From Eubacteriales bacterium (GTDB lineage: Bacteria; Bacillota; Clostridia; Oscillospirales; Butyricicoccaceae), in the NCBI GenBank assembly GCA_030524205.1, contig JAUNGZ010000014.1, positions 17,182-59,088 of the forward strand: a stretch of DNA of 41,907 nt. The letters run 5' to 3'. Positions 38,547 to 41,907 of the stretch are shown piece by piece. The notes beneath the pieces were generated by a model. The model searched no databases. It worked only from the letters and a program-made list of their open reading frames with translations, and was not told the DNA's origin. Numbering within the stretch: position 1 is the stretch's first letter; each line of letters starts with the position of its first letter. A program made the position numbers and the translations under genes.

Positions 38547-38577
38547 GGAGCCGCGCTGATGCGCGGCTCCTCTTTTT
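38547..38577 (+). terminator. Terminator of the first sigma/anti-sigma operon
   Basis: GGAGCCGCGC/GCGCGGCTCC with loop TGAT is followed by TCTTTTTT. Confidence 0.92.
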
Positions 38578-38590
38578 TCAAAATTCCCTC

Positions 38591-38619
38591 TTGACAAATT
38601 CATTTTTCCGCTGTATGCT
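38591..38619 (+). promoter_or_regulatory. Promoter of the second cysK gene
   Basis: TTGACA (38591-38596) and TATGCT (38614-38619) are 17 nt apart. Confidence 0.78.
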
Positions 38620-38639
38620 TAATCCATATTAAACACATA

Positions 38640-38656
38640 TGAATTCAGTGAATTCA
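38640..38656. promoter_or_regulatory. Doubled TGAATTCA in the cysK leader, possible operator
   Basis: The palindromic octamer TGAATTCA occurs twice, separated by one G, between the transcription start and the ribosome site of cysK. An AT-rich symmetric site here could bind a cysteine-metabolism repressor; no regulator gene is adjacent. Confidence 0.35.
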
Positions 38657-38674
38657 AGAAAGGCGGTCATTTCC

Positions 38675-39607
38675 ATGTCCGATATCAAAAGAAGCTTCGC
38701 CGAGCTGATCGGCAACACCCCTTTGTACGCAGCGGATAAAATGGCGCACAAGCTCGGCGCAAAGGCCGAAATCCTCGCCAAGCTCGAATATTTCAACCCG
38801 GCGGGCTCGGTCAAGGACCGCGTTGCGAACGCGATGATCGACGACGCGGAGAAAAGCGGCGCGCTGAAGCCCGGCGCAACGATCATCGAGCCGACCAGCG
38901 GCAACACCGGCATCGGCCTTGCAGCGGTCGCGGCCGCGCGCGGGTACCGGATCATTCTGACCATGCCCGAAACCATGAGCGTCGAGCGCCGCAACATGCT
39001 CAAGGCCTACGGCGCGGAGCTGGTGCTGACCGAAGGCTCCAAGGGCATGACCGGCGCGATCGCCAAGGCGGACGAGCTGGCCAAGGAGACCCCGAACAGC
39101 TTTATCCCCGGCCAGTTTGTCAACCCGGCCAACCCGGCGGCACACCGCGCGTCCACCGGCCCCGAGATCTGGACGCAGTCGGGCGGCAAGGTCGATATCT
39201 TCGTCGCGGGCGTGGGCACCGGCGGCACGGTGACCGGCGTCGGCTCTTACCTGAAGGAGCAAAATCCGGATGTCCGGATCGTCGCGGTCGAGCCGGACGA
39301 ATCCCCCGTGCTGACCGAGGGCCGCGGCGGCCCGCACAAGATTCAGGGCATCGGCGCGGGCTTTGTGCCCGAGGTGCTCGACACTAAGATTTACGACGAG
39401 GTGATCCGCGTCAAGGGCGAGGACGCGTTTGCGGCCGCGCGCGCCTTTACGCACAGCGAAGGCCTGTTCGTCGGCATTTCGTCCGGCGCGGCGCTGCACG
39501 CGGCGGTCGAGCTTTCCAAGCGGCCGGAGAACGCGGGCAAGACCATCGTCGCCCTGCTGCCCGACACCGGCGACCGCTATCTGTCCACGCCGCTGGTTTC
39601 CGAATAA
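38675..39607 (+). CDS. cysK: Cysteine synthase A (O-acetylserine sulfhydrylase)
   Basis: It forms cysteine from O-acetylserine and sulfide with PLP. The 310-residue protein has the canonical motifs: PLP lysine Lys47 in [11 protein letters not shown], substrate loop [11 protein letters not shown] near residue 74, phosphate loop [12 protein letters not shown] near 178, and the [11 protein letters not shown] segment near 270. I chose the ATG at 38675 behind AAAGGCGG; the frame is open to 38639 but those codons lie over the TGAATTCA repeat. It is a single gene lying between two sigma/anti-sigma pairs, with its own promoter and terminator. Confidence 0.95.
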   Translation: MSDIKRSFAELIGNTPLYAADKMAHKLGAKAEILAKLEYFNPAGSVKDRVANAMIDDAEKSGALKPGATIIEPTSGNTGIGLAAVAAARGYRIILTMPETMSVERRNMLKAYGAELVLTEGSKGMTGAIAKADELAKETPNSFIPGQFVNPANPAAHRASTGPEIWTQSGGKVDIFVAGVGTGGTVTGVGSYLKEQNPDVRIVAVEPDESPVLTEGRGGPHKIQGIGAGFVPEVLDTKIYDEVIRVKGEDAFAAARAFTHSEGLFVGISSGAALHAAVELSKRPENAGKTIVALLPDTGDRYLSTPLVSE

Positions 39608-39630
39608 CGGAGCCTGCATCAACAGAAAAA

Positions 39631-39656
39631 GATCCCTCGACGGAGGGATCTTTTTT
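39631..39656 (+). terminator. Terminator of the second cysK gene
   Basis: GATCCCTC/GAGGGATC with loop GACG is followed by six T. Confidence 0.92.
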
Positions 39657-39751
39657 GTGTTATGCTGAACCAAAGCCCTCCCTTCCCCATCTAATCCATG
39701 AAAGCAGTTTTCCGGCGGCCGCCAGACGCTTTCGGAAAGGACAACCCGCCT

Positions 39752-40234
39752 ATGATGGACAAAACCGCATTCACCGCGGCGGTGCTTGACGCCGAGCCAA
39801 CGCTTTACCGCGTGGCAAAAACCATGCTGCAGCGCGACGCCGACTGCGCCGACGCGGCCCAGCAGGCCATCCTGCGCGCTTGGGAGCAGCTCGGCACGCT
39901 GCGCCAGCCCCGGTATTTTAAAACATGGCTGACGCGCATCCTGATCAACGAGTGCGCGGCCATCCTGCGCCGCCGCCAGCGCCTCGCGCCCTACGAACCC
40001 GAGCTGGCCGAGGCCGTGCCCGCGCCCGTCCCGGCCGACCACAGCGATTTGTACGAAGCGCTCCGGTCGCTCGACGAGAAATACCGTCTGCCCGTGACGC
40101 TTTATTATTTGGAGGGCTTCAAGACGCGCGAAGTCGCCTCACTGCTCGGCATCCCCGAGGGGACGGTCAAATCGAGGCTGAAAACCGCGCGCGGAATGCT
40201 CCGCGAAACCTTGGAAGGAGCGTGCTTTGCATGA
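39752..40234 (+). CDS. ECF-type RNA polymerase sigma factor (second pair)
   Basis: The 160-residue protein has sigma region 2 (YRVAKTMLQRDADCADAAQQAILRAWEQL near residue 18, then YFKTWLTRILINECAAILRRR) and region 4 (YYLEGFKTREVASLLGIPEGTVKSRLKTARGMLRE near 117). The pattern resembles SigV-like ECF factors. GGAAAGGA lies upstream of the ATG at 39752; a second ATG follows directly. The gene ends in an ATGA overlap with a DUF4179 membrane protein, its probable anti-sigma factor. Confidence 0.88.
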   Translation: MMDKTAFTAAVLDAEPTLYRVAKTMLQRDADCADAAQQAILRAWEQLGTLRQPRYFKTWLTRILINECAAILRRRQRLAPYEPELAEAVPAPVPADHSDLYEALRSLDEKYRLPVTLYYLEGFKTREVASLLGIPEGTVKSRLKTARGMLRETLEGACFA

Positions 40235-41268
40235 TGAACCATAAGAATTTTCCCGAAATGCCCGCGTCGTTCGACCGCCGCGTGCGGAATACCCTCGAGG
40301 CCCTGCCCGATCAGCCGCAGCGCGCAAGGCGCTTTCCGTTCCGGCGCGTGGCCTGCATCGGCCTTGCCGCGGCGCTCTGCGTCGGCGGAACGGCGTTTGC
40401 CGCCAGCGATCTGCCGCAGCAGATCGGACGGCATTTCCAGCTGCTGCTGCACGGGTCGGACGAGGCGCTTTTAAGCGACTACACCATCACCCCCGCGCCG
40501 GGCGCGCTGTCGGACGAAAACGACGATTACCGCGTGACGGTTGAATCCGTTTTGTTCGACGAAAGCGCGGGCGCGGGCGTGGTCAGCCTGCATATAGAGG
40601 ATAAAAAGAAAACCGGCGTCAGGCCGTTCGGCATTTCGGAAACCCTAGAGCAGTACAAGGGCGACAACATCGTTTGGAGCAATCTTGCGGAATGCATGGG
40701 CAACGAGGACGGCCAGCTTGTATTTGACATATGGTATGGCGACAAGCTGGATTGGTGCGCCGGACGCTTCTATTTGGATACGGCGCGCTCCACCGAAAAC
40801 GATTACTATGTGGAAGGCGCCTTCATTCCGGTGGGCGACTATACGGCGGCGGACGGCCCGCTCCGTCTGGAGGTCGGCGAGCAGGGCGCGTACTTGGAGG
40901 AAGGCGGCTTAACGCGGCTGAAGCCGGTTCTGTCCGTCCCCCTGCCGGAGCCCCGGCAGATGCCTTATTACCGCACGTCCGACGGCCGCGTCACACTGTC
41001 GCAGATCGGCCTGCGGGTAAACGGCCCGGACATGGGCTGTGTGGTAGACGATCTGGACTATATTGCCGTCAAAATGAAAGACGGCAGCGTGCTTGAGATC
41101 GTGGATGAAGAAAACAAAATCGAGCGCACCCTGTACGCGCTCGGGCAGGAAAGCGGCGTGTCCGGCGAGGGCTATGACGTCGGCACCTACGTGCTGGCGA
41201 AAACCTTCGACCTGCAAAACGTCCGATCGGTCATCCTAAACGGCGACGAATACCCGCTCTCCGAATGA
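40231..41268 (+). CDS. Probable anti-sigma factor, DUF4179 type
   Basis: The 345-residue protein has a basic cytoplasmic N-terminus of about 35 residues, one membrane helix (VACIGLAAALCVGGTAFAA near 38) and a large extracellular region. The first part has a DUF4179-like pattern (DDYRVTVESVLFDESAGAGVVSLHI near 94) and the second is all-beta with no recognised motif. The ATGA overlap with the sigma gene gives coupled translation. The start may be either of two adjacent ATG codons (40231 or 40234). The architecture is the same as the first pair but lacks its C-terminal domain. Confidence 0.82.
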   Translation: MMNHKNFPEMPASFDRRVRNTLEALPDQPQRARRFPFRRVACIGLAAALCVGGTAFAASDLPQQIGRHFQLLLHGSDEALLSDYTITPAPGALSDENDDYRVTVESVLFDESAGAGVVSLHIEDKKKTGVRPFGISETLEQYKGDNIVWSNLAECMGNEDGQLVFDIWYGDKLDWCAGRFYLDTARSTENDYYVEGAFIPVGDYTAADGPLRLEVGEQGAYLEEGGLTRLKPVLSVPLPEPRQMPYYRTSDGRVTLSQIGLRVNGPDMGCVVDDLDYIAVKMKDGSVLEIVDEENKIERTLYALGQESGVSGEGYDVGTYVLAKTFDLQNVRSVILNGDEYPLSE

Positions 41269-41277
41269 GCGCAAAAA

Positions 41278-41303
41278 ACGGGACTGCAAACGCAGTCCCG
41301 TTT
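41278..41303 (+). terminator. Terminator of the second sigma/anti-sigma operon
   Basis: ACGGGACTGC/GCAGTCCCGT with loop AAAC is flanked by six A and three T, so it is stronger in the minus direction but can serve both. Confidence 0.75.
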
Positions 41304-41319
41304 CAGATTGCCGAAAAAG

Positions 41320-41451
41320 TCCTCGCGCCGCAGCGCGCATATCATAGAAAATGGCGGCCACGCCGCTATTTTCATAAAAAGCGCCGGAGAATTGTGCCCA
41401 TAGGGCGCGATTCATAGGCGGAACTTCGATCGCGAGCGTGGTCGCGATCGA
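41320..41451. repeat. Composite hairpin repeat, copy G (shortened)
   Basis: The linker GCGCCGCAGCGCGCATATCATAG leads to GAAAATGGCGGC/GCCGCTATTTTC as in copy B. The middle is degenerate: the GCAATAG and CGTCCCTC linkers are missing. The terminal hairpin TCGATCGCGA/TCGCGATCGA (41426-41451) is identical to that of copy E and ends 2 nt before the stop of the minus-strand CAP-domain gene. Confidence 0.78.
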
Positions 41452-41453
41452 AA

Positions 41454-41907
41454 TCAGTTAGTAAACATCTGCGTCCAGTACGGCGTGCCGTTAATGACAG
41501 TGTACCCCACGCCGATGGTCGTAAAGTCCGCCTTCAGGATGTTCGCGCGGTGACCCGCGGAGTTCATCCAGGCCGTCATGACCGCCTGCGGGGTCGACTG
41601 GCCGTAGGCGATGTTCTCGCCCGCGCCCCGGTAGGAAACGCCCGCTTCCGTCAGCGCGGTGAAGCACGACGCGCCGTTCGGCCGGGTGTGCGAGAAGGAC
41701 TGCGCCTGTTCCTTTGCCCGCACCTGCGCCGCCTGCTGCACCTTGCTGTCCACCTTCAGGGCGGACAGACCGGCCTTCGCGCGCTCCGCGTTGACAAGCT
41801 GCACCACCTGCGCCGCAAAATTGCCCTGCGCTGCGCCGCCGTTGTTATCCGGGGTTTCCTCCGGCTTGGTCTCCGGCTTAAACTCGGGCTTAACCACCGG
41901 GCAGCCG
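41454..41907 (-). CDS. CAP (SCP)-domain secreted protein, 5' end outside the window
   Basis: The frame is open to the window edge, so the N-terminus (probably a signal peptide and part of the linker) is missing. A proline- and glutamate-rich linker (KPEFKPETKPEETP) is followed by a bacterial CAP domain: VVQLVNAERAKAGLSALKVD, then FSHTRPNGASCFTALTEAG, GAGENIAYG, VMTAWMNSAGHRANIL and IGVGYTV…YWTQMFTN. This is the YkwD-like group found in clostridial secreted proteins; some bind or act on wall material, but the activity is not settled. The stop codon lies 2 nt from repeat copy G. Confidence 0.9.
   Translation of the reverse strand, partial: GCPVVKPEFKPETKPEETPDNNGGAAQGNFAAQVVQLVNAERAKAGLSALKVDSKVQQAAQVRAKEQAQSFSHTRPNGASCFTALTEAGVSYRGAGENIAYGQSTPQAVMTAWMNSAGHRANILKADFTTIGVGYTVINGTPYWTQMFTN

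Noticed and set aside
38654-40042. A 462-codon minus-strand frame over cysK and a sigma gene
   Set aside because: It runs through the cysK terminator and promoter-side sequence and mirrors well-supported plus-strand genes.

Overview
The window (about 42 kb, GC-rich) looks like an ordinary chromosomal segment of a Gram-positive anaerobe of the class Clostridia. The evidence is rubrerythrin with a PerR-type repressor, a tryptophan T-box in front of a complete trp operon, a GerMN-domain protein, PepV, a DUF819 transporter, DUF1836 and DUF3784 proteins, and strong SigA-type promoters (TTGACA-17-TATAAT) with AGGAGG ribosome sites. The GC content and gene set suggest a gut Oscillospirales (Butyricicoccaceae-like) organism. 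That placement is inference. No rRNA, tRNA, CRISPR array, transposase or prophage was seen.

Layout. 1-3210: repeat copy, then proB, a tiny membrane ORF, proA and a CYTH protein. 3211-8787: rubredoxin-glutamate-synthase-like protein (-), then putP, a secreted ComEC-like metallo-beta-lactamase protein, DUF3006 and lysA (+). 8786-11566: mnmM and two zinc-ribbon membrane proteins (-), and a DUF819 transporter (-). 11707-16659: pepV, dipeptide epimerase, amidase (-) and a divergent cysK, which suggest cell-wall peptide salvage and cysteine synthesis. 16865-18578: rubrerythrin, perR and an unknown protein (-). 18862-20946: TrhA and a polysaccharide deacetylase (-). 21020-24950: DUF1836, YbaK, nitrilase and thiE (+), GerMN lipoprotein-like (-), AIM24 (+). 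24948-32016: trpEGDCFBA plus a cupin gene (-), controlled by a UGG-specifier T-box. 32056-34268: SPFH, isoprenylcysteine-methyltransferase-like, ribbon-helix-helix and DUF3784 operon (-), with a palindrome over its start site. 34299-41907: gluQ (-), GH3 lipoprotein (+), two ECF sigma/anti-sigma pairs either side of a canonical cysK (+), and a CAP-domain protein cut by the window edge (-).

The most unusual structure is not a gene. Seven intergenic spaces (1-86, 2932-3194, 10201-10401, 13138-13487, 14614-14822, 16660-16862, 41320-41451) hold copies of one composite element. It is a fixed series of short linkers (such as GCAATAG, CGTCCCTCGATTG, ATCAAAAG, TATGCGCGC) joining several hairpins. The hairpin stems differ between copies but stay base-paired. 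In five copies one end lies 1-16 nt from a stop codon, always with the same orientation relative to that gene. Modules are reshuffled or inverted in the copy at 13138-13487. This looks like a family of multi-hairpin 3'-UTR or mobile palindromic elements that I cannot match to a named family.
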